A program made the translations under genes and the position numbers. Shown piece after piece: positions 8,478 to 16,863 of a stretch of DNA of 32,522 nt; the stretch's first letter is position 1; each line of letters begins with the position of its first letter. The stretch lies in contig JAJYPA010000036.1 in assembly GCA_021795795.1 (NCBI GenBank), forward strand, positions 1-32,522. The letters are read 5' to 3'. This DNA comes from Pseudomonadota bacterium (GTDB lineage Bacteria; Pseudomonadota; Gammaproteobacteria; Halothiobacillales; Halothiobacillaceae). The notes beneath the pieces are model-generated. The model saw only the letters and a list, made by a program, of their open reading frames with translations, searched no databases and had not been told where the DNA came from.

Positions 8478-9131
8478 ATGAAAACGCAATCTATCACTAA
8501 AGAAAGCCATACAGAGATCAATCTTCATCAGATTCTGGCATTACCGCATGAAGAATTTTTACCTCAAGTATTTTGTATGCTTATGGGCCGTAAACCGGAC
8601 CCCTTTGGACTCCTGCATTATGCCTCGCGTCTCAATAAAAAAATAAGTAGGACACAGATTATGGTCGAGATGCGCAGCTCCGATGAGGGGACAGCACAAG
8701 CACACACGGCTCCCTGCCGAGAGTTGGATGCGCTCACGCGTCGTTATCTACTCCTCAAAAAACTGCCCTTGGGTCGGTGGCGCTGGAGCTTTCTACCCCA
8801 GCTTGAGCCCCGTAGTGTCATGGACGATGCATTCCACTGGGAGCAATGGGCGGCTGCCTATATCCAATCAGCAACCATTACTGCTACTGCCGTGCCGAAG
8901 GCATTGGAACGGCGACTCGATGAATTGCAAGTGGAAATGGAAAAGCTGCGTGGGGGCTTATGTGAAAGTGCGGAGCGCTTAGCGGAACATGATGCTTCGG
9001 CCACAGCGCTGGCCGCATCGCATCAGGCGCCGAACCCCATTGCCCATCCACCCATACCTGCGGAACAACTGCCTTGGGCTGCTCGTAGTATCTATCACCA
9101 ACTCCTGCAGCAAGCTGCAGTACGCGCATAA
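8478..9131 (+). CDS. DUF4214-domain protein with C-terminal coiled coil
   Basis: A protein of 217 residues from ATG at 8478; GATTGGGGA lies just upstream, and the frame extends further 5' only weakly. Residues about 14-110 are a DUF4214 module that aligns without gaps, about half identical by eye, with the N-terminus of the KpsM at 6553. Shared blocks include ILALP, EFLP, GRxPDP, SRT and the tail LLKxLPxGxWRWxFLP. Residues about 140-175 look like a coiled coil (ERRLDELQVEMEKLRGG). There is no signal peptide or membrane helix, so it is probably cytoplasmic. It lies between kpsT and the giant glycosyltransferase (21 bases before its GTG), so a scaffold linking synthesis to export is an attractive but untested role. 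Confidence 0.7.
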   Translation: MKTQSITKESHTEINLHQILALPHEEFLPQVFCMLMGRKPDPFGLLHYASRLNKKISRTQIMVEMRSSDEGTAQAHTAPCRELDALTRRYLLLKKLPLGRWRWSFLPQLEPRSVMDDAFHWEQWAAAYIQSATITATAVPKALERRLDELQVEMEKLRGGLCESAERLAEHDASATALAASHQAPNPIAHPPIPAEQLPWAARSIYHQLLQQAAVRA

Positions 9132-9151
9132 TCCAGAGGAGCCACAACGTC

Positions 9152-12100
9152 GTGCGATTTGTCATCGATCTACAAGGTGCCCAAACTTCCGGGAGCCGCA
9201 ACCGCGGCATTGGTCGCTATTCTCTCTCTTTGGCACAAGCAATCGCCCGACAACAGGACGAACATGAGATTATAATTGTCCTCAACGGTATCTTCGCAGA
9301 CACCATAGATCCTATTCGTAAGGATTTTGCGGAGTTGCTGCCTGCAGAAAACATCAAGGTTTGGCACCCGCTCAAGCCAGTCCACGCAGCAGATCCGGCC
9401 AATATCTGGCGCCGCAAGGCGTCGGAGGCGATCAGGGAGTTTTTCCTCGCCAGTCTGCAACCTGACATGGTGCTGGTCAGCAGTCTTTTCGAAGGCTTTG
9501 GTGACGACAGTCTGGCCAGTGTCGGGCAGTATCTTGCACACCTACCAACCGCTGTCGTGCTTTATGACCTGATACCTTTCATCTACCCCAAGCCCTACCT
9601 GGAGAATCCCGCTATTTCGGCTTGGTATCACAACAAAATCGACCATGTTCGGCGCGCCGATCTGCTGCTGGCTATTTCAGCGTCTTCCGGTATGGAAGCT
9701 GTGAAATACCTTGGTATACCACAGGAGCAGACCGTCAATATTTCCTCGGCCATAGACATATCCTTTCGACCCCAGCGGTATACGGCTCCGCAGGAACAAT
9801 CTCTCCGTGTCCGTTACGGCCTTCAAAAGCCCTTTGTCATGTATACGGGGGGGATCGACCACCGTAAAAATATCGAAGGTTTGATTGCCGCTTTCGCCCG
9901 GTTGTCGGCAGACCTACGGCAACATTACCAGTTGGCCGTGGTATGCGCTATTCAGCCGCACGATCGTAAACGCCTGCAAACCCTGGCCCTTAAACTTGGC
10001 CTGTCTGCCGAGGATGTGATTTTTACAGGCTTCATTCCAAATGAAGACCTCTTGGCACTGTACAACCTCTGCCATTTGTTTGTGTTTCCATCCTGGCACG
10101 AAGGTTTCGGCCTGCCTGCCCTAGAGGCCATGGCCTGCGGTGCTCCCACGCTGGCCTCCAATTGCAGCAGCTTACCCGAGGTGGTGGGCTGGGATGGGGC
10201 GCTGTTTGACCCGTATGACACCAGCGACATGGCGCGTGCCATCGAAAGTGGATTGACCGACGAAGGTTTTCGTCAGAAGCTCAAAGCACATGGACTGGAG
10301 CAGGCGCGCAAATTCTCTTGGGATGCAAGCGCGCAGCGTGCCCTGCAGGGTATGGAAGCTTGGCTTGGCGCGCACAAGGCGCCTGCAAAGATTGAGGCGC
10401 ATGCTCTGCCATTGGGGCGGACACACTGCCCCCGGCTGGCCTTTGTGTCACCTCTACAACCCGCGCAAAGTGGTATTGCTAATTATAGCGCCGAGCTGCT
10501 GCCCGAACTTGCCCGGCATTATGCCATTGACGTCATCATGGAGCAGCAGGAACCGGTAACCGACCCTTGGGTGGTGGCTAATGCGATGCAGCGCAGCGTG
10601 GCTTGGTTCGAGCAACATGCTGGCGAATATGACCGCATCCTTTACCACTTCGGCAACTCCCCCTATCATCAGCATATGTTTGGCCTGCTGGATCGTCATC
10701 CGGGCGTGGTGGTGCTGCATGACTTTTTCCTGGGTCACGTCGTTGCCCATATAGATTGGCAGGATATCAACCCTGGAATTTGGGCGCGCACACTGCAGCG
10801 CGCCCATGGCTGGAAGGCGATGCAGCAGTGGCACGAAGCGGAAGACACAGTAGATATAAAATGGGAATACCCGTGCAATCTAGACGTGCTGCAAGGCGCA
10901 CTGGGCATCATTTGCCATTCCCACCACTCGCGCAGGTTGGCTGCCCAGTGGTATGGCGCTGGTTGGGGGGACGACTGGACGGTTATTCCACTCCTGCGCG
11001 TCCCGCCGGCGGAAAGTCGGCGGGACGCGGCGCGCGATGCCCTAGGGCTGGGCGATGAGGAGCTACTGGTTGTCAGCTTCGGGCTACTTGGACCCACCAA
11101 ACTCAACCACCGCCTGTTGGAGGCATTCCAGGCATCCTCCTTGGCACGTGACCGGCGTTGCCGTCTGGTGTTCGTAGGCGAACTGCCCAACTCGGATTAC
11201 GGCGAACAAATCCGTCAGATGTTGCAGACACCTCAGTTGCGTGGTCGTGTGCGTGTTACCGGCTGGGCAGACGAGGAAACCTATCGCTGCTATCTTGCCG
11301 CGGCCGACTTAGCCGTGCAGTTGCGCGCCATGTCGCGGGGTGAAACCTCTGCTGCCGTACTGGATTGCATGAATTATGGCATTGCCACCATTGTCAATGC
11401 TAACGGCTCTCTAGCTGATTTGCCCACCGATGCCGTGCATATGTTGTCCGATGTTTTTGGCTCGGCTGATCTCCGCCGGGTTCTGGAGAGATTCTGGAGT
11501 AATGCGCCTGCTCGCTACGCCCTAGGGGCAAGGGCCGCGCAGTATATTCGCACCCACCATAACCCCAGACGCTGCGCCGATCAGTATACCCACGCCATAG
11601 AAGGCTATTACGCGCGTGCCGTGCAGGGCATGTCTGGCCTGACCCGTGCGGTGGCAGCACTGGGCATGCCCGCTAATCCGCAAGATTTGGCCGACTTTGC
11701 GCAACGTGCTACGGAGGTCTTTTCGCCACCCCGACCCGCCCTGCGCCAACTCCTCGTGTCCGTGAGCGAACTGGCGCAGCACGATGCGGCATCCGGCATC
11801 CAGCGCGTGACACGCAGCATCCTCCATGAATTGTTGGAACACCCGCCGGCCGGTTTCCGTGTCGAGCCGGTGTACACCACTCTAGAGCACGGCTACCGCT
11901 ACGCGCGGCGTTTTACTGCCGAGTTTCTGGGCGTTGCCCAGGCGCCACTTCAGGACGATCCGGTGGAAGCGCAGGCGGGCGATGTATTCTTCGGTCTGGA
12001 TCTGGAGTCTTTCTTCGTGCCACGTCATCAGGCATGGTTACAAGAGCTTCGTCACAGGGGCGTTGGCGTATATTTCATAGTCTATGACCTCCTACCCTGC

Positions 12101-14473
12101 ACCCACCCCCAGTATTTCGAAGCGGGGGCGGTACAAAGCCATCCGCTTTGGCTGCAAAGCCTGGCGCATTGCGATGGCTTGGTATGTATCTCAAAATCTG
12201 TTGCAGGCGAATTGATCAACTGGCTGAATTTGTTCGGGCCGCACCGCGCCCTGCCACTGCGTATAGGTTGGGCACATCTGGGCGCCGACTTCACCCGCAA
12301 GGTAGACGGCGGCCACCAGCTTCTTGAAGCGCAGTCTGCGCAGGCGCTGCACAAGCTGAGGCAAGCCCCAACCTTTCTGATGGTGGGCACGTTGGAGCCG
12401 CGTAAGCGTCAGGATCAGGCGCTGGCTGCATTTGATTTGCTGTGGCGCGAAGACGTATCGGCCAATCTGGTGATCGTTGGTAAGCAGGGCTGGATGATGG
12501 ACGAACTGGCGGAGCGGTTGCGCCACCACCCGGAGCGCGAGCGTCAAGTGTTCTGGTTCCAAGGTATTAGTGATGACCTGCTGGAACAAGTGTATGCCGC
12601 CAGTACCTGCTTGATTGCCGCATCTGCCGATGAGGGCTTTGGGTTGCCACTGATCGAGGCGGCACAGCACCGGTTGCCAATCCTTGCACGAGACATTCCA
12701 GTATTTCGTGAGGTGGCACAAGAGCACGCTAGCTATTTTACCGGTGACGCACCACAGCACTTGGCAGAAGCAGTCAAGCGTTGGCTGCAAGCCCATCAAG
12801 CTGGCAGCGGCCCGCAGTCCCACCTTATACCTTGGCTAACTTGGCAGAAATGCACCCAAAACATGCTGGACGTGATACTGGGTGGGAATTGGTATGAGCA
12901 GTGGCTTCCAAAAGCAGAGCCGCATCTGGTTGCACGCTACTGGGGCTCAGACTGGCATCTGGGCAGCGTGGTTGGGGAAGTGAGCGGTACCGCCCGCCAA
13001 AGTACGGGTGTAGCCGGAAATCTGCTTCACGGTCCTTACATTCCCTTGAAACCGGGCAGGTATCTAGCCATCATTTTAGGAGCCTGCGGATTTGGCGGCC
13101 CGGTGGGAGCTAGAGCCGATCTGGTAATAAAGAGCGGTACGGTGAAGCTCGCGGGAGAAGTCCTCCTTGTCTGGGATGGAGTCAATGCAGAGCAACCTCT
13201 GGCTATTTTGCCCTTCGTTCTGGAGGAGGCCTGCACTGACCTGGAAGTGCGGGTGCATGTCGAACGGGAAAGCGACGTGCAAGTATCTATGGTGGAAATC
13301 CGCAAACAAGATGCATCTGCCCAAGCCCCCGCATCGCAAATCTCCTGTACATCAGGACCGAAAGCCGCAGACCTCGTCTGCACAGATTCCTGCGTTCCTT
13401 CCGCCGAAGTGCGCCGTTACTGGGCGACGCATCCACTTCTGCATACCAAGGTCGGGCAGAAGGTCGGTCGTACATTGTGGACACTAGGCAAGGCAGGTGT
13501 TTTAGTCCATGGCCCCTACATTGGCCTGCCTGCCGGCACTTATCATGGAGCGGTCTTTGGCCAAGTTAATCACCCGAATGGTTTGGGTGGGGCGTGGATG
13601 GATGCCACAGCGCAGAAAGGCGGGTTGCAGCTTGCGAAAGCCCCATTGGACACAGATGCACAACGCACCGGATTACTAGGAGAAATCACCTTCACCTTGA
13701 ACGGATACACGGAAGACGTGGAGATCCGGGTATGGGTAAGCGCGAATTCGGATTTACAGGTAACTGGAATCCAGATCGAACAAACGCCAGACGAGACGGG
13801 TGCAGAGCCAACGAAGGAGGTTCCTACCGAAGACGTGGTCTCAGCAGTAGCGGAAAGGGAGGATACGTTGCAGGAGATTCCATCACCTGCAATCGAAACC
13901 GCCGAGATGTGGAGTCACGCGGCTGCACGTCCGTTGCCGGTCGAACAAACACCCGAGCAGCAAGGTGCGGAGCAGCCGATACTGGAAACGATGATCTTGC
14001 CGTCGATAGATATGGCGGATGCGATGGAAAATCGACAAATTGACGCGGAGCACCTCGAAGTACCAAGGAAAGTCGAAGGTATCGGAATGCAGGGCGTAAA
14101 TGCGCAGCCCGACTTAAACCTGTTCTGGCTGGGGGTTGTCAAAGTACTGGGAGGCCGAAAGCGAAATACGTTGCCCCTGCAAACGCCTAGTATACCGGTG
14201 GAACGTGAAAATGATGGTCAGTCGGCCATAGAGACAGATGCCAACATATCTGCACCCCAGAGTAAACAACCCACATACGAGTTCGGCCATATTGAATCTA
14301 TAACCCAATCTGACCAAATTTTTGATGCGTCGCTGCCTGAGAGACTGCTTATGCCTGTGCCCGAGGTAGAAGAATCCTCGCCACCAGTGCCACCACAGTC
14401 CATATCTAAAACTCTTGCAGCTATAGCACGAAAAAAAAACACGGCCGGTAAGCGGCGCAAAGGAAGGAGATAG
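9152..14473 (+). CDS. Giant multidomain glycosyltransferase: three GT units, two tandem beta-rich domains, disordered basic tail
   Basis: This 1773-residue protein is several times longer than ordinary GT4 enzymes. Unit 1 (about 1-400) is a GT4/WbaZ-like transferase with RGIGRYSLSLAQAI and the E-x7-E region HEGFGLPALEAMACG near 315. Unit 2 (about 426-820) is another GT-B transferase starting LAFVSPLQPAQSGIANYSAE; its active-site region SRGETSAAVLDCMNYG (near 728) is divergent. Unit 3 (about 867-1245) is GT4, with SGIQRVTRSIL and DEGFGLPLIEAA near 1158. Two repeats follow (about 1262-1384 and 1421-1544) sharing RYW, HGPYI-L-G-Y and EVRV/EIRV. The last 230 residues are acidic and low-complexity, ending KKNTAGKRRKGRR. 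No signal peptide or membrane span is evident, so it is cytoplasmic and probably polymerises a repeat of up to three linkages on a nucleotide-sugar supply. The start is GTG at 9152, after AGAGGAG. Confidence 0.9.
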   Translation: MRFVIDLQGAQTSGSRNRGIGRYSLSLAQAIARQQDEHEIIIVLNGIFADTIDPIRKDFAELLPAENIKVWHPLKPVHAADPANIWRRKASEAIREFFLASLQPDMVLVSSLFEGFGDDSLASVGQYLAHLPTAVVLYDLIPFIYPKPYLENPAISAWYHNKIDHVRRADLLLAISASSGMEAVKYLGIPQEQTVNISSAIDISFRPQRYTAPQEQSLRVRYGLQKPFVMYTGGIDHRKNIEGLIAAFARLSADLRQHYQLAVVCAIQPHDRKRLQTLALKLGLSAEDVIFTGFIPNEDLLALYNLCHLFVFPSWHEGFGLPALEAMACGAPTLASNCSSLPEVVGWDGALFDPYDTSDMARAIESGLTDEGFRQKLKAHGLEQARKFSWDASAQRALQGMEAWLGAHKAPAKIEAHALPLGRTHCPRLAFVSPLQPAQSGIANYSAELLPELARHYAIDVIMEQQEPVTDPWVVANAMQRSVAWFEQHAGEYDRILYHFGNSPYHQHMFGLLDRHPGVVVLHDFFLGHVVAHIDWQDINPGIWARTLQRAHGWKAMQQWHEAEDTVDIKWEYPCNLDVLQGALGIICHSHHSRRLAAQWYGAGWGDDWTVIPLLRVPPAESRRDAARDALGLGDEELLVVSFGLLGPTKLNHRLLEAFQASSLARDRRCRLVFVGELPNSDYGEQIRQMLQTPQLRGRVRVTGWADEETYRCYLAAADLAVQLRAMSRGETSAAVLDCMNYGIATIVNANGSLADLPTDAVHMLSDVFGSADLRRVLERFWSNAPARYALGARAAQYIRTHHNPRRCADQYTHAIEGYYARAVQGMSGLTRAVAALGMPANPQDLADFAQRATEVFSPPRPALRQLLVSVSELAQHDAASGIQRVTRSILHELLEHPPAGFRVEPVYTTLEHGYRYARRFTAEFLGVAQAPLQDDPVEAQAGDVFFGLDLESFFVPRHQAWLQELRHRGVGVYFIVYDLLPCTHPQYFEAGAVQSHPLWLQSLAHCDGLVCISKSVAGELINWLNLFGPHRALPLRIGWAHLGADFTRKVDGGHQLLEAQSAQALHKLRQAPTFLMVGTLEPRKRQDQALAAFDLLWREDVSANLVIVGKQGWMMDELAERLRHHPERERQVFWFQGISDDLLEQVYAASTCLIAASADEGFGLPLIEAAQHRLPILARDIPVFREVAQEHASYFTGDAPQHLAEAVKRWLQAHQAGSGPQSHLIPWLTWQKCTQNMLDVILGGNWYEQWLPKAEPHLVARYWGSDWHLGSVVGEVSGTARQSTGVAGNLLHGPYIPLKPGRYLAIILGACGFGGPVGARADLVIKSGTVKLAGEVLLVWDGVNAEQPLAILPFVLEEACTDLEVRVHVERESDVQVSMVEIRKQDASAQAPASQISCTSGPKAADLVCTDSCVPSAEVRRYWATHPLLHTKVGQKVGRTLWTLGKAGVLVHGPYIGLPAGTYHGAVFGQVNHPNGLGGAWMDATAQKGGLQLAKAPLDTDAQRTGLLGEITFTLNGYTEDVEIRVWVSANSDLQVTGIQIEQTPDETGAEPTKEVPTEDVVSAVAEREDTLQEIPSPAIETAEMWSHAAARPLPVEQTPEQQGAEQPILETMILPSIDMADAMENRQIDAEHLEVPRKVEGIGMQGVNAQPDLNLFWLGVVKVLGGRKRNTLPLQTPSIPVERENDGQSAIETDANISAPQSKQPTYEFGHIESITQSDQIFDASLPERLLMPVPEVEESSPPVPPQSISKTLAAIARKKNTAGKRRKGRR

Positions 14474-14523
14474 TAAGTTGAGACAGGCATAGACCGGGGC
14501 TATGCTAGCGGCGCCGATGAGAC

Positions 14524-14658
14524 ATGAAGCGCATGGCATATGCCGATATTTGCGGACGAGAAAAACATTATCGCCCCGCCGAAGGATGTGTACTCATTGA
14601 TAATCAAAACACGATGTTCTTTGGCTGGCTGCCCATGGAACACTATACGGATATCTAA
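14524..14658 (+). CDS. Possible 44-residue small ORF in the gap before the sulfotransferase
   Basis: In the 230-base gap between the giant glycosyltransferase and the sulfotransferase an ATG frame of 44 codons ends at TAA 14656-14658. The product contains two cysteines and an aromatic C-terminal stretch (MFFGWLPMEHY). The ribosome site is weak and I recognise no family. It may be a small protein, the remnant of a lost gene, or chance. Confidence 0.2.
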   Translation: MKRMAYADICGREKHYRPAEGCVLIDNQNTMFFGWLPMEHYTDI

Positions 14659-14703
14659 GAATGGGTGATTCGATCATTATAAACAACGAAGTGGGGGACT
14701 TTA

Positions 14704-15876
14704 ATGAGTAAAGTACGGGCATTTCCAGGGCGTATTATATTCGATCACATACCAAAAACAGCCGGAGAATCTATAAGGCATTGGCTAACTGACGTGTTGG
14801 GCAACGGTATAGTTTCTGAACATGTCAATGGTAGTTATGCTCATTTGATAAAAACTTGCGGTGGATTATATTCGATTATTCCGGCCCACCTTGACTTCAC
14901 TGAAGGGGATAGTTTAGATCCTCGGTATCAACACATCACCCTGCTTCGGAATCCGGTAGACCGCGTCGTCTCATGGTTATATTTCGTAACCGTAAACCCT
15001 CAAGATTTGAATGACGAGAGAGTTGGTTTGCAAAAAACATGCGCCCAGCGTCTGTTGGACACAGAGGGGCAGGATCTGGATCCTGAAATTATTGGGGGTG
15101 TATCGAATTATTATGTCAATCACTTTTCTCGAATTAAAGATATTGAATGCGTGAGCGATGAAAGCAAGTTACTTTCGGCAATCTCCGCGATCAAGGAATA
15201 TGATGTTATCGGTTTCCTAGACGATATGCCACGATTTCTCGCAGAGACAGCTGATCTGATTGGCATTCCCCGCCCGGACTTGATTCCTCGAGTTAATGAG
15301 ACAATACGGCGTCCCCACGTTAATGAAATTTCCGAGCCGCTACGGGCTCGCATTGTTGAACTTAATACGCTAGATATTCGGTTTTACGAGGCGGTGCATG
15401 AATGGAGGCGCAACTCGCCGGAGTGCCTCAACATGCTTGATGTCGCGTATGAGGGGCTGATATGGGACAAGTACGAGCGCCCAAACATGGTGGGGAGTGT
15501 CGTCTCGTTAGCTAGGGGCGGGCTGACAGTCGTAGGGGCTATGCGATCACAGATGAAGGTGGGTCAAAAGATAACGATCGGTGTGGAAATCCATAATCGT
15601 GGAGAGCAGGCGTGGGTCGGCGATCTATCACGACCGATAAAGGCTTCGTATCACTGGATTGATCAGAATGGCACGCCCGTGGTCTTTGACGGCGTGCGTA
15701 CACCTGTCCCAGAAAGTGGTATCCCGCCGAAACAGGTGGTTCGTGTTGAGATGGCGGTGGTGGCACCGGCTGTCCCCGGGCGTTATGTACTGGTTTTGAC
15801 GATTTTGCAAGAACGTGTAGCGTGGCTTGAAGAGAAGGGTTTCGAGCCTGCTAGGCTGGAGGTTGACGTTAGATGA
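14704..15876 (+). CDS. Sulfotransferase family protein with C-terminal Ig-like accessory domain
   Basis: This is a PAPS-dependent sulfotransferase of the Sulfotransfer_2/carbohydrate type. The 5'-phosphosulfate loop is IPKTAGESI at residues 16-24 and the 3'-phosphate motif is LLRNPVDRVVSWLY at about 79-92. It should move sulfate from PAPS to a sugar hydroxyl on the polymer or lipid carrier. The catalytic part ends near 250. From about 265 to 390 there is a separate beta-sandwich-like domain (KITIGVEIHNRGEQAW, VVRVEMAVVAPAVPGRYVL), similar in style to carbohydrate-recognition domains of polysaccharide enzymes. The start is ATG at 14704, with a G-rich stretch upstream. It is followed after 78 bases by cysD-cysNC-cysQ, which make its donor and clear its by-product. 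That context strongly supports the assignment; the acceptor is unknown. Confidence 0.85.
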   Translation: MSKVRAFPGRIIFDHIPKTAGESIRHWLTDVLGNGIVSEHVNGSYAHLIKTCGGLYSIIPAHLDFTEGDSLDPRYQHITLLRNPVDRVVSWLYFVTVNPQDLNDERVGLQKTCAQRLLDTEGQDLDPEIIGGVSNYYVNHFSRIKDIECVSDESKLLSAISAIKEYDVIGFLDDMPRFLAETADLIGIPRPDLIPRVNETIRRPHVNEISEPLRARIVELNTLDIRFYEAVHEWRRNSPECLNMLDVAYEGLIWDKYERPNMVGSVVSLARGGLTVVGAMRSQMKVGQKITIGVEIHNRGEQAWVGDLSRPIKASYHWIDQNGTPVVFDGVRTPVPESGIPPKQVVRVEMAVVAPAVPGRYVLVLTILQERVAWLEEKGFEPARLEVDVR

Positions 15877-15954
15877 TATTAGCTTTGGTTTATGGCGCAT
15901 CGCCAAGCTTAAAGAATCTCAAGCGCCGATAATGTTAAACGGGCGAGGGTACGT

Positions 15955-16863
15955 ATGACGATGGAACTGGTGGTGTCACACAAACACGAACTCCAGGCAG
16001 AATCCCTCGAAATTCTCCGCGAAGCCGTAGCTGAGGCGCGCAAGCCGGTGATGTTGTATTCCATCGGCAAGGATTCCTCAGTGATGCTGCATCTGGCGCG
16101 CAAGGCCTTCGCGCCAGGGCCGTTGCCATTCCCGCTGCTGCACGTGGATACCGGCTGGAAGTTCCGTGAAATGATCACCCACCGCGACCGCATGGCGCGA
16201 GAGTTGGGGGCAGATCTGATCGTACATACCAATAAAGAGGCGATAGCGGCGGGCGTCAACCCCTTCGACCACGGCGCCGGTTACACCGACATCATGAAGA
16301 CCCAGGCATTGAAGCAGGTCCTGGATGCGCACGGCTTCGACGTGATCTTCGGCGGCGCCCGGCGCGACGAGGAAAAGTCCCGCGCCAAGGAACGCACCTT
16401 TTCCGTGCGCGAAACCGGTCACCGCTGGGAGCCGAAAAACCAACGTCCGGAGCTCTGGTCCCTCTACAACACCCGGCTGAGCCCTGGACAGACGCTGCGG
16501 GTTTTCCCCTTATCCAACTGGACCGAGGCCGACATCTGGCAGTACATCGCGCAGGAAGCCATCCCCATCGTGCCGCTGTACTTGGCCAAGGAGCGCCCAG
16601 TCGTGCAGCGCGATGGCCAATGGATCATGGTGGATGACGAACGTTTGCCGCTGGCGCCGGGCGAAGTACCGGAGATGCGCAAGGTGCGCTTCCGCACCCT
16701 GGGCTGCTATCCCCTCACTGCCGCCGTCGAAAGCGACGCCGATACCTTGGAGGCAGTGATCGCCGAAACCCTGGCCGCACGTAGTTCCGAACGCGCCGGG
16801 CGGCTGATCGACCATGACAGCACCGGCTCCATGGAACGCAAGAAGCAGGAGGGCTATTTCTAA
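15955..16863 (+). CDS. cysD: Sulfate adenylyltransferase small subunit
   Basis: CysD makes adenosine 5'-phosphosulfate (APS) from sulfate and ATP together with the CysN GTPase. The 302-residue protein has the PP-loop ATP pyrophosphatase signature [17 protein letters not shown] near residues 32-48, the [15 protein letters not shown] block near 131-145, and the family C-terminus [12 protein letters not shown]. The length is the family norm. The start is ATG at 15955 with GAGGG upstream; an in-frame ATG follows two codons later. Its stop TAA overlaps the ATG of cysNC by one base (TAATG), so the subunits are translated together. No cysH, cysI or cysJ reduction genes are present, which fits sulfation rather than cysteine synthesis. 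Confidence 0.96.
   Translation: MTMELVVSHKHELQAESLEILREAVAEARKPVMLYSIGKDSSVMLHLARKAFAPGPLPFPLLHVDTGWKFREMITHRDRMARELGADLIVHTNKEAIAAGVNPFDHGAGYTDIMKTQALKQVLDAHGFDVIFGGARRDEEKSRAKERTFSVRETGHRWEPKNQRPELWSLYNTRLSPGQTLRVFPLSNWTEADIWQYIAQEAIPIVPLYLAKERPVVQRDGQWIMVDDERLPLAPGEVPEMRKVRFRTLGCYPLTAAVESDADTLEAVIAETLAARSSERAGRLIDHDSTGSMERKKQEGYF

Noticed and set aside
13824..14539. Minus-strand frames at the tail of the giant glycosyltransferase
   Set aside because: The plus-strand frame continues unbroken to 14473; the minus frames are short, overlapping and without motifs.
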